Positions 50,937 to 62,494 of a DNA stretch of 64,000 nucleotides are shown piece by piece. Source of the DNA: Auriscalpium vulgare (taxonomy: Eukaryota > Basidiomycota > Agaricomycetes > Russulales > Auriscalpiaceae); NCBI GenBank assembly GCA_019915015.1, contig JAHBBC010000029.1:470787-534786 (forward strand), in the 5' to 3' direction. Below the pieces are notes generated by a model. It was not told the origin of the DNA. It did no database searches and worked only from the letters and a program-made list of their open reading frames with translations. The position numbers and the translations under genes were made by a program. Within the stretch, counting starts at the first letter, position 1. Every line of letters starts with the position of its first letter.

Positions 50937-53804
50937 TCATTCTTGACCCGTGGCGACCATAAGACTAGCGTCGCGTGCCCGCGCCCGGCGGCGGCGGCGC
51001 CTGCAAAGGGCAGTAAGTACACGTCCGCAGCGGCCGTATATAAGCACATACCTTGGGAACATGGGTCCCTTGGGCATCGGCCGCTCGTCCAGATCCAACG
51101 CAATATTCGCCGACGCTTGAAAACCCTGCACAAGCCCGCGTTAGCCTCCCGACATAGCTCCACGCACAACACCACGCACCTCAATCCAGTCGACAACAGC
51201 TGCGATGTCCGCCGCCTGCAGCAAAAACTGCTCGCCCTCCATGCGCAAGCGGATCACGTTCCTGCGCTTGTGGTAGTCGCTCCCGAGCCCGCTCTCCGCG
51301 TTCTGCAGCGAGTACGTGTGCACGAGGTCGCCCTCGTCTGGCGGCGGCACGCCCGGATCCTCGAGCCACAGCGGGTGCTTGCGCAGCTGCGGCGGCGAGC
51401 TGCGCGGGCTCGACGCGCTTGCGGCCGACGTGGGCCCGGACGATGCGCTGCGCAGCGCGGAGAACGAGCGCCGCCGCCCGGACGAGCCGGCGCTGTCGGA
51501 CGGGCGCGGCACGTCGATGCTCGTGAAGCGCGAGCGCGTCGGGGACGCCGTTGCGCTGCCCGCACTCGCTGTGCTGCTCGAGCGCCCCGCGCGGCGCACG
51601 AGCCGCACGAAAGACGAGCCAGACGGCGTGGGCGCGCTGGCTGCCACCGGCGAAGGCGCAGAGGCCGACGACATGCGATGCGAAGGCGAGGGCGCGGACG
51701 CCGCCATGGGCACCGGCGAATCCGAAATCGAAGACGGCGCGTTCTCGTCCTTCACGGGGCGCTGCTCGCGCTCCCTGTCGCGATCGCGCTTCGCCTTGGC
51801 GCTCGCGGCGCCCGGCGGCGGCGCGGGCTCCGCGATGTCGCCCACGCCGACCGTCTTCTCCCACAGGTTGCCCAGCACGCCGACGCCCGCCGCCGCCGCC
51901 GGGCACTTGTACACGCGGAACGCGGTGCCCTCGAGAACGCACAGCATGCGCCGCCACTTGCGGTCGCGCGACTGCACGCCCGGCGCGGAGAACTCCATCT
52001 TGCGCGGCATGATCGCGCGGAGGTAGATCTCGTTCGAGTACTTTGGCAAGCCCTCGCGTCCCTCCTCGTCGCGTGGCACGATGTGGGGCCCGAACTTGCC
52101 GAAAGCGGGGTAGGGCGGCGGTACGGTGTGCTCGTTGAAGGTCGGCATCGAGTGTTGGCGGCGCAGCGAGGGCCCGAGTGCGATGGTCGGTTCTTCGTCT
52201 GCCGAGGCAGCGTCGGCCCCTGCAGGGAGGTCTTGCGACGATGGCGCTGCAGGCGCCTTGCCCTTGACTTTCGGCGTGCGGTGCGCGGGCTCCGGCGTGC
52301 GCAATTGTTGCTGTTGTTCCTTTTTCTGTTCCTTTTTGAGCATCTCGCCTATGTCAATCATACTACGCGACACCTGGTGGTACATCGAGGGCCGCCGCGA
52401 GAGGGACGGGGACGCCAGGAGGTTAGCTTCGGGGTCCGAAGGCATGGGCACTGTGCGGGGTGACTGAGGTAGCCATGGAGTCTGAGGTTGGGGAGTAGAT
52501 GGTGGCAGGGAAGGCAATATCCGCTCCGGCGCTCGGGACGGCACATGGACAGTATGAGGGGCTGTAGGAGTGCGGGGAGTAGTGGCCTCGAGCTGCTTCG
52601 ACGTGAAGTAATCCGACCCGCGCCTCCCTTGTGGTGTCGTCCTGTCTTCTGCCGAGACTTTCAGATGATCCAAAAACGACACGTCGAGCGGCGACGTCTT
52701 CATCACGGGCAGCCCGGACGGCTTGCGCGTTGGGAGGGTCAAAAAGGGACGCCTACTCGCGATGCTCTCGTCGTCGCTTGGCTCCCTTCCGCTCGGGACC
52801 GCATAGTCATCTCCATCTCCATCCCCAGCGTCTAGCATCGAGGCATCATCCTCTTCCTCCTCTAAATCATCAAGCATGGCGTTATCGTGGTCGGCGAAGT
52901 CGAGATCTTCGGTGCCTTCCCTCGGCAACGCGGGCATGCTCCGGAGAGATTGAGAGCGCGGGCGCGTAAGCGAGTTGCTAGGTGTCGACGGGACGGGGGT
53001 TATAGGGGGGAGGGTGTAGATTGGGTGCTGCGGCTGGCGGGTTATGATGGCGGGGGAGAGGCGGGCGGGTGCGCCGGAGAAGGAGAAACGAGGGGAGAAC
53101 GAGGGGAGAGACGCGAGGTGGGGGGCATTGGGTCGTGAAGAGGAAGGCCCTGGCTGGAGAGTGGGGGGAACTAGATAATCCTTCGCCGGAAGAGGCGGTG
53201 GGACCGGTCCAAGAGAAGTGGAAGCATCGCGTCTTTCCTCTGTGATGCCAGTGAGGGTAGAGAGAATGCCGCTTCCTTCGCGAGGCGCAGAAGGAAGTGG
53301 TTGCGGCGCCGTTTTCGAGCGCGGACGCTGAGGCAGCACCTCCGAATCAGGCGGCGCCAACGTACGTGCCCGCTGGTCTGTGGGACGCGCCGAAGAAGTC
53401 GAACTTTGCAGGGCAAACGCGGCTGCGCTCGACCGAACGGGAAGCCCGTTGGCAGGCGCGCGGCTACCGTCGTGGGTGTCATAAGCGGGGACTGCCAACG
53501 GAAACGGGTTGACGAAGGTAGGCTGCTGTGGTGGGGGCTCGGATGTGGTGGTGCTCAGGCGTGAGCTGGGGGAGTCCGAAGACGACGATATGCGACCGTG
53601 GGTGGTGGGAACGAGGAGGGTATCGGAAACTAGCCTTTGTGTGATCTGCTCCGCAAGCGTCCTCCCATCCAGGCTTCCTTTACCCTGGCTCATTCCCGGC
53701 GAGCTTCCGGAAGAGGATGAGCGGGGAAGGTCGTCCAAGTCTGACACGGGCGGCTGACCGTCGAGTGGGGCGCGGTGAATGACGGGTTTGGGAGTGCTGT
53801 CCAT
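50937..53804 (-). CDS. Split PH-domain protein with long disordered N-terminus
   Basis: ATG 53804 to TGA 50937-50939, one long exon plus two short ones, about 920 aa. Residues 1 to ~600 are Ser/Pro-rich and disordered with poly-acidic ([20 protein letters not shown]) and Gln-rich ([11 protein letters not shown]) tracts. The PH fold starts with [20 protein letters not shown], then [21 protein letters not shown] Ser/Ala insertion of about 150 residues interrupts it. It resumes at HPLWLEDPG and [20 protein letters not shown], continues [20 protein letters not shown] and closes with [20 protein letters not shown]. The last exon adds [12 protein letters not shown], a basic tail. The arrangement resembles fungal Skg3/Caf120-type PH proteins at the cell cortex; the assignment is tentative. 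Confidence 0.75.
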
Positions 53805-54124
53805 CGAGCGAGAGCGACGGAGTTTGAGACCGAGGCGGAAAGGGGACAGTTTCTTAATGACGACCTGTGCTTTGGTCGCGCGTGTCTGCGCGGATGGTAG
53901 AGTGTGTGAGCTCGGAACTATTGTATAGTTTCGGGATGACGCACCGAGAAAGTAGAGCGACGGGCGTCGACAGTCGTGAGCATACCCAAGGAGCTCTGTG
54001 ATCTGGGGACCTCCATGGACGCTGGGACGTCAAGGGGCACGTGAGGCTGCTAGCCCTCGCTGGGATGCGCGGTGACCGGTGAACAATGGGTGACCGATGA
54101 TGTCGCGGGACGGGGGAGAGGGGA

Positions 54125-54142
54125 GGGGGGGGGGGGGGGGGG
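54125..54142 (+). repeat. 18-nt G homopolymer
   Basis: Uninterrupted run of 18 G, flanked by further G-rich sequence (GGGGGAGAGGGGA before it), about 320 bp upstream of the PH-protein start. Possible G-quadruplex former or assembly-sensitive site. Confidence 0.9.
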
Positions 54143-56316
54143 TGTGCGTGCAGGAGATGTGGGGCACGACGGAGTGCAGGCAAGAGGATAATTAGAGGCA
54201 CGAGAGAGCGGAGGGATCGGACGCAAAGCAAGGGGGAGGGAGTTAAAAGGCGGACGGGCGGTCGGACAGTGAGTCGCAATGCCGCGTCTGCCGCGCTCCA
54301 ACGCCCCGATGCCGCCCTTCCCTCCGTCTTCCGGCCCCCCGCCGCTACACTACCCCGATGCGCACCGCTCTTCACCCCGCACTCCCGCCCGGCCGACCCT
54401 CTCTGCACCAGTCTTCCAAGCCTCATTCCTCCCGATTCTCGCCTCGTACAGTCCATGCCAATAATCCATGCGCGCGCGAATGACGCTGTGGCTATAAATA
54501 CCAATTTGTCCACCTTGAACCAACCCCCATGAAGACAGAAATGCTGCATGCAAGCACCCCCGAGGTGCCCAAGCCCCGCCTGCCTCTCCATCTCTCTCCA
54601 CTGCTCAAGTAAGACATCCCTTTTCTACTTTCTGGCGTCCCCCATTTTCCTGCATTACCACCTGATTCTCACAGCAGCGTCACGGTTCCCAGTCGACAAA
54701 TGTATGCGTGTCATACATCTGGAAGCCTGGTCATTGTTTTGCTCGCCGTCCAGTGTGAGTACTGTAGAGCCCCATACAACATGGCATGCTCCACATCGAG
54801 CGTTTGCTCCTAACTATTCCCAGCGACGTGACGACGGCAACGTACATACTGAACCCCGAGCGCTGGGATATCATACTCAATACGTACCCGCTCATAAATT
54901 GCACGCAGGCGTAGTGGCTCGCATCGACATGAAAGAAGCAAGTACGATGACCCATAGTCGAAATAAATAAGCGAGACAAATAATAAGCAACTGACTCTTG
55001 AGGAGCGAAGCGATTGGCTGAAGGAAAGGCATCAGCGCTGGTGAAAACTGTGTCAGACCCTGAGCTTGCGAAGGTTGAAGCCTGCCTCAGTAAGCACTCT
55101 GGTGGTATTGCGCAATTGCTGCACCAGCTACTGAAAGAGTCCCACACCCACAGCGGTCATCCTTCGCCGTTTGCCGGCCAACGGTACTTTGAGAGCACTA
55201 CTACTACACGACTGTAGGATGCGTATATGTAGGTTTATAGGAGCTATATTTTTAATAGAGAGCTCGCATAGGAGGCAACGAGAGGAAGTTCTGTAAGCGC
55301 CTGCAACGCCAATTGCCGGCGGCGCAAGCACGGGGCACCTGTCGGTGCGCAGAGGAATAGGAATTGCAGGCGCACAGGGATTAAGTAGGGTTTATGCGAG
55401 GCAGGAGGACTTTGAACCTACTAACGGCGGGACCATGTACTGGCGCGAGAACGATGATGATATTTCCCCGCATTCTCATTCGCACATAGCACGAAGGGGC
55501 CCTCTCTTTCAGAGAAGAAAATGATTATCAGTTATATTCTTTAGTTCGCACGGGCATGAGCTAGTGGAGAGCATCCCAAACCGTACCACTTGCTCGACTG
55601 CCACACACCAGCGCGAGCGGTAGTAGAGCAGGTAGGACCAGATGTCCAACAGGAGCTCGAGCGGTCTTGCAACTTGTCATGTTCCTACAACGCGGCGCTG
55701 ACCCATTCGCACAGGATGCGCGTAAGCCCGAGTACAGCACGAGCTCCTGCGGCGCCCCCATGACCAGCGCACGTCCAGCACCCCACACGTCTCGGCCCCT
55801 CGCGCGCACGTCCACCCCACGGCCAAGCCACGTCTCAGGCCCCGCGCGCCCCGCCCCGCCCACTCCTCGCGCACCCGGGCAGACGCACTGCCAGACACGG
55901 GGCTTGGCTGGCCTCGCTGGGAGCCGGCGTATTGCAAATCGCGAAACGCTGGGCTGACTGTTGACAGACGGTCGGCCAACCGGATTGAGGGCTGAGGAGG
56001 AGGGTGCTGAGCTGGCGGTGTCAGCCGTGGGGGTCATGGGCTCTGTGCCCCTGGATGGACCGTTTGAGCTCGCGCTGTACACAGTGTACAGGAGCGCTGA
56101 TGGCGCTACTTACCTGCCAGCCCGCCCGCCCGCCAGCTGCCTGCCTGCGAATGTCTCCAGACAGCACGGTGCAGAAGGGCCAGTTTGCCGAATGGATATC
56201 GGTAGAGTTAGATCAGCCTGGCCAACCCGCGTGCTGAAGGGACCGCCGCCAAGGGCTGAAGTGACCGCCGCCGACGCCGAGAGTTCCACTGCTCCGACCA
56301 GTACGCCTCCAGACAC

Positions 56317-56796
56317 ATGCGGTGGCGCACACACCTCTTCATTTCGTCAGCCAAGCGCGCCAAGGCCGAGGTGCGAAGGGTCCAGTTCGCCAAGGGCGAA
56401 GCGCAAGTGACGAAGCGGCAGATCGACTTCATGGTTCGGCTCAGGGAGCGAGAGATACTACATGCGCGCACTCGCAGCCCGGAAAAAACAGCAGCAGAAC
56501 GTCGGGTGGGCCGATTGCCTTCGATGATACAGGCTGGCGCGGTTCGGAGGGCGGATGGGCCTCCGGCTGGCGACCGTCAACGTCCGCCGCATTACCGCCA
56601 GACTCGCAGCGCCGAACGCGATCTCAGGCAGAAAGAAGGTGGCCGCAGACCGAGGATCGACTGGGAATTTGAGCTTCTAGTGCGGTCGACGCGGCGGCCC
56701 AGAAGAAAGAATGATGAGGACGCATATTTGAGCGGGCCAGAACACGATCCCGGCCGGCGCAGAGGGAAGATCGGCGGAGAATCGCCTGGGTCTTGA
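56317..56796 (+). CDS. Doubtful ORF, basic, unrecognised
   Basis: A 159-codon frame with an ATG start, rich in Arg/Lys/Glu (SAKRAKAEVRRVQFAKGEAQ, then RQIDFMVRLREREILHARTR). No homologous family comes to mind, no splice signals suggest extension, and the GC-rich context makes long chance frames likely. Listed only because it begins with ATG and has a helical, charged character. Confidence 0.2.
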   Translation: MRWRTHLFISSAKRAKAEVRRVQFAKGEAQVTKRQIDFMVRLREREILHARTRSPEKTAAERRVGRLPSMIQAGAVRRADGPPAGDRQRPPHYRQTRSAERDLRQKEGGRRPRIDWEFELLVRSTRRPRRKNDEDAYLSGPEHDPGRRRGKIGGESPGS

Positions 56797-57891
56797 TCCA
56801 TCAGTCCGATTCACTCGAGCTGGAGTCCAGAGGATTGCGAAAGCGCCGAATCAGTGGCATTTAGGGGAGGGTATAGTATACGTCGGCATTGAGATAGGAG
56901 AGCAGATGCACCGGTGTGCGATGCGCAGCGCCTCGGTTCATGTTTGTGATTCGGATAAAAAACCGAATGGGCTTGGCTGCAGCCGGATGTACATCATTGT
57001 AAGTACTCAGGACGCTTACATGTAAGAGGGCAGGATGGGAGGCACGGACGCAATGTAGAGGCGAGGGGCGTGTTAGCTGTCGGATTGTGCGTGTAAGCTT
57101 TGAGTGACATAGAACGGTGCGAGGTCCTTACCGGCGGGTGCATATAGGCGGAGGACTTGACCGTTGGTTGCCAATGCAGGCCGCGCAACCCGAGCAGTGA
57201 GCGGCGCCCATCCCGCCATGAGATGCGGATCGTGGACGAACGTGGCCGCGGGGCGCACGAAGATGGCAGAGGGAGTGCCGGGCAGAGAGAGATGAAGCGC
57301 AGCGCATCAAAGTGGACGGCATGGCTGATCGCGCGCTCGAATGGTGTAGATCTGGAAGAGGCAGTGGTCCGCGGGGGTCCCGGAGGGGAACTGGAGACGG
57401 GGCGCTGCTAGCACGGGGGATGAATGGATGGTTCGGGTGTGACGGTGCTCGACTGCGCGACGTCTACGTACTTACCCGGCGTGTGTGCTGTGGCAACGGG
57501 CGTACTAGATGAACGAGCGGGAGGTGATAAGCTTTACACTGGGGCGGTGGCGGATTGGGCAGGCGGGCGCCTGTACGGCTGGTGCCAGCAACAGCGCGCT
57601 GATGTGACCGCGAGAGGATGACGGCCTCCGGGATATAGCCACCGATTATACTGCGGATATATTGCAGGGACGCACGCGTGGGCCGGCCAGCGTGGCCGAG
57701 GGCGGGCGGTGTCTGCTGGAGACAAAGGACGAAGCTGGCAATGGGATGTGCGGATGCGAGGGGGACGGGAAAGTGGCGGGGGAGGCGCGCTTGGCAGCGC
57801 GGCAGGAGGAGTGATGGGAACTCATGCGATATGACGCACTCGCCTGCCTTCTTATACCGCAGTCATTTCTTCCTCCTCTCGCCTTGCACCC

Positions 57892-59718
57892 ATGGCCTCC
57901 GACGCCGCCGCCTCCTCCCTCGCCGCCTCCCCCGCCCCCTCCCCCGCCCGCCCCCGCCAGCTCGCCGTCCCCCGCCCCGCCTCAAAGCAGAAGCGCGACT
58001 CCTCCGTCTTCCGCCCTCGCCTTCCTCTCGACCCGTTTGCCAGCGCTGCTCTCCACCACGAGCCCCTCCTCCTCCCCGCAGAACGCCTCGCCAACGCATC
58101 CGCACACACTCCCCGCCGCGATGTCCTCCTTGTGCTCGGCGGTGCGTCCACACCTCTCCGTCCTGCTCCACTAACTCACCAACTTGCCCTCTCTCCAGAC
58201 CCATCGCCCGCGGACCTCACACCGCTCATCCGATCCGACCGGCTAGCCCTCTCCCTCCTCATCATTGCCACCCACAACCCCGCCGCACTTTCCCCTGTTC
58301 TTCGCCTCCAAAATCCCTCCCCCGCAGTTCGCCTGCTCTCTTTGTCGTCCCCGCTCGATCTCGAGCACGCCGGCGCCCTCCGTCTCGTCAACGTGCTCGA
58401 GTGGGCAGAGCGTGTTGCACGTGCATGGCGCCGCTCCCCGTCCCCGGGCACCCAGACGCTATCCGAAGATGGCCTCGGGACCCTCACCCCGCCCTCGCTC
58501 TTCGGAGGCCGCGGCGCCAAAACCAAGGCAAAGAGCTCTCCGTCGTCACCGGCCGCTTCTTCCGAGAGTATTCCTAGCTCGAACTCGCTCCCAGAGCATC
58601 CGAACGGCTCCACGTCGACGCTCGGCCGTCTCCTGCGCAAGCGTGTAAGTTCATACACGATCCCTCCACCAGACCCCTCCCAGCGCCCCTTCGACGCCCT
58701 CCTGCACTTCCTCCCGCAAGGTCTCCCTGACAAATCGCTCCTCAAGCAGTCGATCCTCGTCACGACCATCTCCCGGCCGTTCCTCGTCGCCGCTGCGCCC
58801 CCGCTGCCAGCGATGCCAGCCAGCGAACGCCGGCGTTCGTTTTTCGGCCGCAACTCCGTGCACTCCCTCTATTCACTCCCACCAACACCCCCGCTCAGCT
58901 CTCGCGACTCGCTCGTCGGGCTCTCCGCGGAGCAGCTCCCCGAGGCGGCGCCCATCAAGTCGCGCCTGCTGCACTTGCTGCCCACGACCAAGACCGCCCC
59001 GCGGCTGATCGAGTCCATCGAGTCGTTCCTGCTCTCCTTCTCCTTCCCTGCCAGCCGGCCCAGCCTCGCCTCGCTCTCTTCCTCACCGTCCATGCTTTCC
59101 TCCTCCCTACCGCATTCTCCGTCCTCGCGCCCGCTCTCAACCGCCTCCTCCATCTTCTCGGACGCGGGCAGCAGTTTCAGCATCGGCGGCAGCGGCGGCG
59201 CCGGGCTCGAGCCCGCGCGCACGTTCCTCCTGCCTGCGAGCGCGCTCGCACACCCCGTCGCCGCGCCGCCGCACCTGCAAGGCTGGACGCTCGCGGACGT
59301 CGTCCTGTCCGGGGTGCTCGACGCGAGCACGGGGGAGCCGCGCGCATACCTCGCGGGCGCGCACGACGTGCGCGTGGTCAGTGCACCGTCCTCGCCGGGC
59401 CGTGAGGCCACGATGCCGACTCTCTCGCCGCCGCCGCCGGCCGTGCGGCGCATGTCCGACACGCCGCCGTCTGCGTACGCGCCGCCAACGAAGGCCGTGC
59501 GGCGCCTGACGCAGTCGGTCGGCCCGGGCGCGCGCCCGTTCGCGTCGCAGCTGCCGACGCCGCCGGACTCGGAGGAGGACGGGCTCAGCGGGAGCACGGC
59601 GGGGAGCGGGAGCGCGAGTGCGAGCTCGCGGTCCACGGGTAAGCAGGAGAAGGCGAAGCACCGCAGTGGGGAGAAGGAGCGCCGGTGGATGTTCTGGAAG
59701 CGCGTGTCTACGCGCTGA
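57892..59718 (+). CDS. Large Ser/Pro-rich protein of unknown function
   Basis: ATG 57892 to TGA 59716-59718. A 57-nt intron (GTGCGT...CTCCAG, with a CTAAC branch-like site) joins DVLLVLG to DPSPADLTPLI, giving 589 aa; retained, it stays in frame. The N-terminus is disordered (Ala/Ser/Pro). A more ordered part shows DRLALSLLIIATHNPAALSP, RLVNVLEWAERVARAWRR, QRPFDALLHFLPQGLPDKSL and KQSILVTTISRPFLVAAAPP. It continues APRLIESIESFLLSFSFPAS and AHPVAAPPHLQGWTLADVVL, then a Ser/Pro-rich tail and a basic end (GEKERRWMFWKRVSTR). No domain is recognised. The alternating hydrophobic helices and lack of a signal peptide suggest a cytoplasmic scaffold-like protein, which is a guess. Confidence 0.7.
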   Translation: MASDAAASSLAASPAPSPARPRQLAVPRPASKQKRDSSVFRPRLPLDPFASAALHHEPLLLPAERLANASAHTPRRDVLLVLGGASTPLRPAPLTHQLALSPDPSPADLTPLIRSDRLALSLLIIATHNPAALSPVLRLQNPSPAVRLLSLSSPLDLEHAGALRLVNVLEWAERVARAWRRSPSPGTQTLSEDGLGTLTPPSLFGGRGAKTKAKSSPSSPAASSESIPSSNSLPEHPNGSTSTLGRLLRKRVSSYTIPPPDPSQRPFDALLHFLPQGLPDKSLLKQSILVTTISRPFLVAAAPPLPAMPASERRRSFFGRNSVHSLYSLPPTPPLSSRDSLVGLSAEQLPEAAPIKSRLLHLLPTTKTAPRLIESIESFLLSFSFPASRPSLASLSSSPSMLSSSLPHSPSSRPLSTASSIFSDAGSSFSIGGSGGAGLEPARTFLLPASALAHPVAAPPHLQGWTLADVVLSGVLDASTGEPRAYLAGAHDVRVVSAPSSPGREATMPTLSPPPPAVRRMSDTPPSAYAPPTKAVRRLTQSVGPGARPFASQLPTPPDSEEDGLSGSTAGSGSASASSRSTGKQEKAKHRSGEKERRWMFWKRVSTR

Positions 59719-62494
59719 GTGTGTTATATCGACAAAGGCTTCCAAGTCTTGGACTGTGCGCCTCTGCTCATCGACATCTTCCATGCGCCGCTCCGCCTCC
59801 TTGTCCCCGCACCACAAACGACGTCGGGCCCGCGGTTGGACCTCTCTGTCACACACACACACGACGAACGTGTGCCGACCCTCGTTACACGCCTACCGCA
59901 CGCTCTTTTACTTCTTTTCTCTCGCCTTTCTTCTCCAACGCACTTTTCTGGTTTCTTTACCACGCAAGACATCATAATATCCCGCATTCTACATCTCTCC
60001 CGTGCTCATTCTAAGTTACTCCTTTCAGCTTCACGCACGCACGCACGCATCGGCCCATCTTCCAATGTTTCTTTCCCCTTTCCGCGCATCCGCTCCGTTC
60101 TGCTGCTCTTGGTTATCATCCAGCATGCATGCCCGCCTGACCGCTCATATCTTTAGGTTTTATTTTTCCTTCCCCGCTCTTTCTCGTTTCCTGTCTCCGA
60201 GTTATCCTACCTGACGCTCGCTCGCTGTATATATGGCCGTCTCGACCCGCCTCGGTGGTGGTTACGATTTTGACTGCATGTATGCCGCATGCGCACGGAC
60301 TCAGCTGCGATGGACATGTAATTAACTACATACATTGGGTACACGCATTCCCTACGCACGCATGCAATCATGGACACTGGCACTTGGTTTTGATGCATTT
60401 CTGGAGCGTGCGGACCAATGTGTTGTTAAACTTCGCTGCCTCGTGCTTGCAGGCTGCTGTTTGGCTGGCCGATAACCGGTCGAGCAACATTGTCTCACTA
60501 AGCATACTGTATATTGTGTCGCGGGACGAATTGTCGCGATTCGAAGATCTAGGTCCGTGGAATGACGAGGTGATACGGATACTACATCTAGACACAAATA
60601 CAAACCGCGGCTCATGCAAACAACCGCCGCAGGCTCGCATGCCGTGCTGCTCCCTCCGATGCCCGTGAATAGCGCAACGCGCTTCTCACAGGCAGTCCGC
60701 CCGCACCAGCACACGTATGTACAGCGTCGGGTACGGTGCGTCCGCGGTTTTCCGGCGGGGGGCTGCTGCAGACGCAGCGATAAGTGACCCAAAGTCTTAG
60801 CGACAGTAGAGGACTCGTCCCGTCTGACAGAATATGTTCCGCAAAACGGTATTGAATATGATATGACCTAGTGCAGCCCCCCGTCAGCAAGCAATCATCA
60901 TGGTGAAGCTCACTTCGCTTCTTGCGCGGCTGCAGAGCTGCCATCATCGTGACCGACGCGGAACGCGTTGTTCATTGCGGCCAGGTCGAGCTCGTCGCGG
61001 GGTCACTGCTCCCTTCTGTGGCAACGCTGCCGAGCAGCATACAGCGCGGTCGGGTGGGAGAGATTGTTCTTGAGTTCCAGCTTCAAAACAGGGAGTTGTT
61101 GAAGACAACTTGCGCTCTCACCGTGACGCCTTTTGACGCCGCATCCAGCCGCTCCCCCCGACATCACGGTCAACAAGTTGCGGGCGAATGTCCAAAGTCG
61201 GCGGCGCACATGTCGTCGACATGGTTGGGGTGCCTGATGGCAGAGTCAGTGATGCGCCAATCCACCACGACGTCGACCGACAGGCGGCACCCGACGCTCA
61301 CAGTGCGGTCCCGGTCGATAGGCTGCTCTGAGTGAGAAGTCATACAAAGCAACATTTTAGAGTTGACGTGACGTGACGATATTGAACGATACTGACATCT
61401 CGTGCCTTCTCGCACATCATAGTGGCCGGTGGTGCCGCAGCAGCGCTAGATCCTAGATGAGTCACTTATCGTCTTGTATTCCGGGGATGCCTTCGGCTGG
61501 CGTTCGCTGACGGGGCCGGCCTCATTCGCGGCATGCTGCAGTGAGCGTCGATTTTATTCTACACAGAGTCTGCCCAGCAATACACTCACCGACATTGCCA
61601 CTACTACGATCAAGGTATGTGACACCGCGTGCACGTCATCCGTCAGTACAGGCGGATGTTATAACGCGGGATCTGTTGCTCAGCGGACTGCGAAGTGGAC
61701 TGCTGGATTGGCAGTCCGCCGTAAGCAAGCAACCTGTGGGCCGACACTCGCATCAGTTTGCACCGCGAACCGAACGCTGCTACTCTCGTCTTGACGGAAC
61801 CGTGATGTCTTGGGTCAGATGCCTACGCGGTGGAATAAGATATGAAAGGTTATGGCGCCATGTTCCGCTTGATGTCGTTGCCATGATCCCAAGGCCTGTT
61901 CACAGAGTTCCCGAATGTTCAATGAATTGACCCTTGGGGGCTCGGCCTAGCGTACTATTCTGGCTCGCACCCGAGACGCGAACATCCGGGCTCACCTTCC
62001 TAGCAGACCCGAAGAAATGACAGAAGTATAGTGAGAGATGTTACGCCGCGTCCTTCTGGACCAGACCGGTGCCTGTGCATAGATAGGACGAGGCACAGTA
62101 TCAAACGGCAATTCCGCTGAGAAAGTGTTAGAAGACGCACCCATAGGATTTTTTGCGTGGACATTACTGTACAGTATCCAACGAATTTCTGGTCTTAACA
62201 GGTCGACGTCCGCAACAGAAAAAGCTCCTAACAACCCAACGGCCCCACGCCACCACTCACCCACTCACCGAACAGCAAGGAGTTTAAATTGCGCTCGTTT
62301 AACCCGAGGAAGTACACACAACGCAAGTCCAAGAATCTAATCTATAATTCGACCGTAGCACCCTATAGCATGCATAGCATTCTATCGCCGAAGCCCGTAC
62401 GCGCCATTGTCAGGCAGCAAATCGAAGGCGTATGGTGTCCGTTCGGTAGATACGTGTAGATCGTAGAGAAGGTATGCGCCTACGATTACTATGA
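59719..62494. other. Gene-poor region of about 2.8 kb
   Basis: The first ~500 bp is T/C-rich 3' flank with a CA repeat near 59850. On the minus strand between about 60890 and 61345 there are exon-like pieces: SVGCRLSVDVVVDWRITDSA from an ATG at 61343, GVTVRAQVVFNNSLF, and DELDLAAMNNAFRVGHDDGS ending QEAK. They lie in different frames with no clean splice path; a decayed or mis-read small gene is possible. Nothing else is supported. Confidence 0.35.

Larger units (their letters stand above)
53805..57891. other. Gene-poor region of about 4.1 kb
   Basis: Upstream region of the PH gene, then mixed GC-rich sequence with a G homopolymer (54125-54142) and short CCCG/GCCC repeats near 56120. On the minus strand around 57073-57258 a piece reads VARPALATNGQVLRLYAPA with a donor GTAAGG and an acceptor after about 60 nt, but the chain leads nowhere certain. 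On the plus strand a 159-codon ATG frame is listed separately. No gene is firmly supported. Confidence 0.35.

Noticed and set aside
50778..52463. 561-codon plus-strand open frame, Arg/Ala/His-rich
   Set aside because: Antisense of the PH-protein exon; composition is that of a mirrored Ser/Ala/Pro-rich gene, with no domain.
53854..54591. 245-codon minus-strand open frame upstream of the PH gene
   Set aside because: Crosses the G homopolymer and promoter region, is low complexity (Pro/Arg), and has no splice or domain support.
54529..54609. Short plus-strand peptide start (MKTEMLHASTPEVPKPRLPL) ahead of a possible donor
   Set aside because: No continuing exon with protein character could be found downstream.
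55400..55440. Second tRNA-like sequence (GGTTCAAAGTCC, minus strand)
   Set aside because: Spacing in the T loop is off by one base and no acceptor stem or anticodon arm can be folded.
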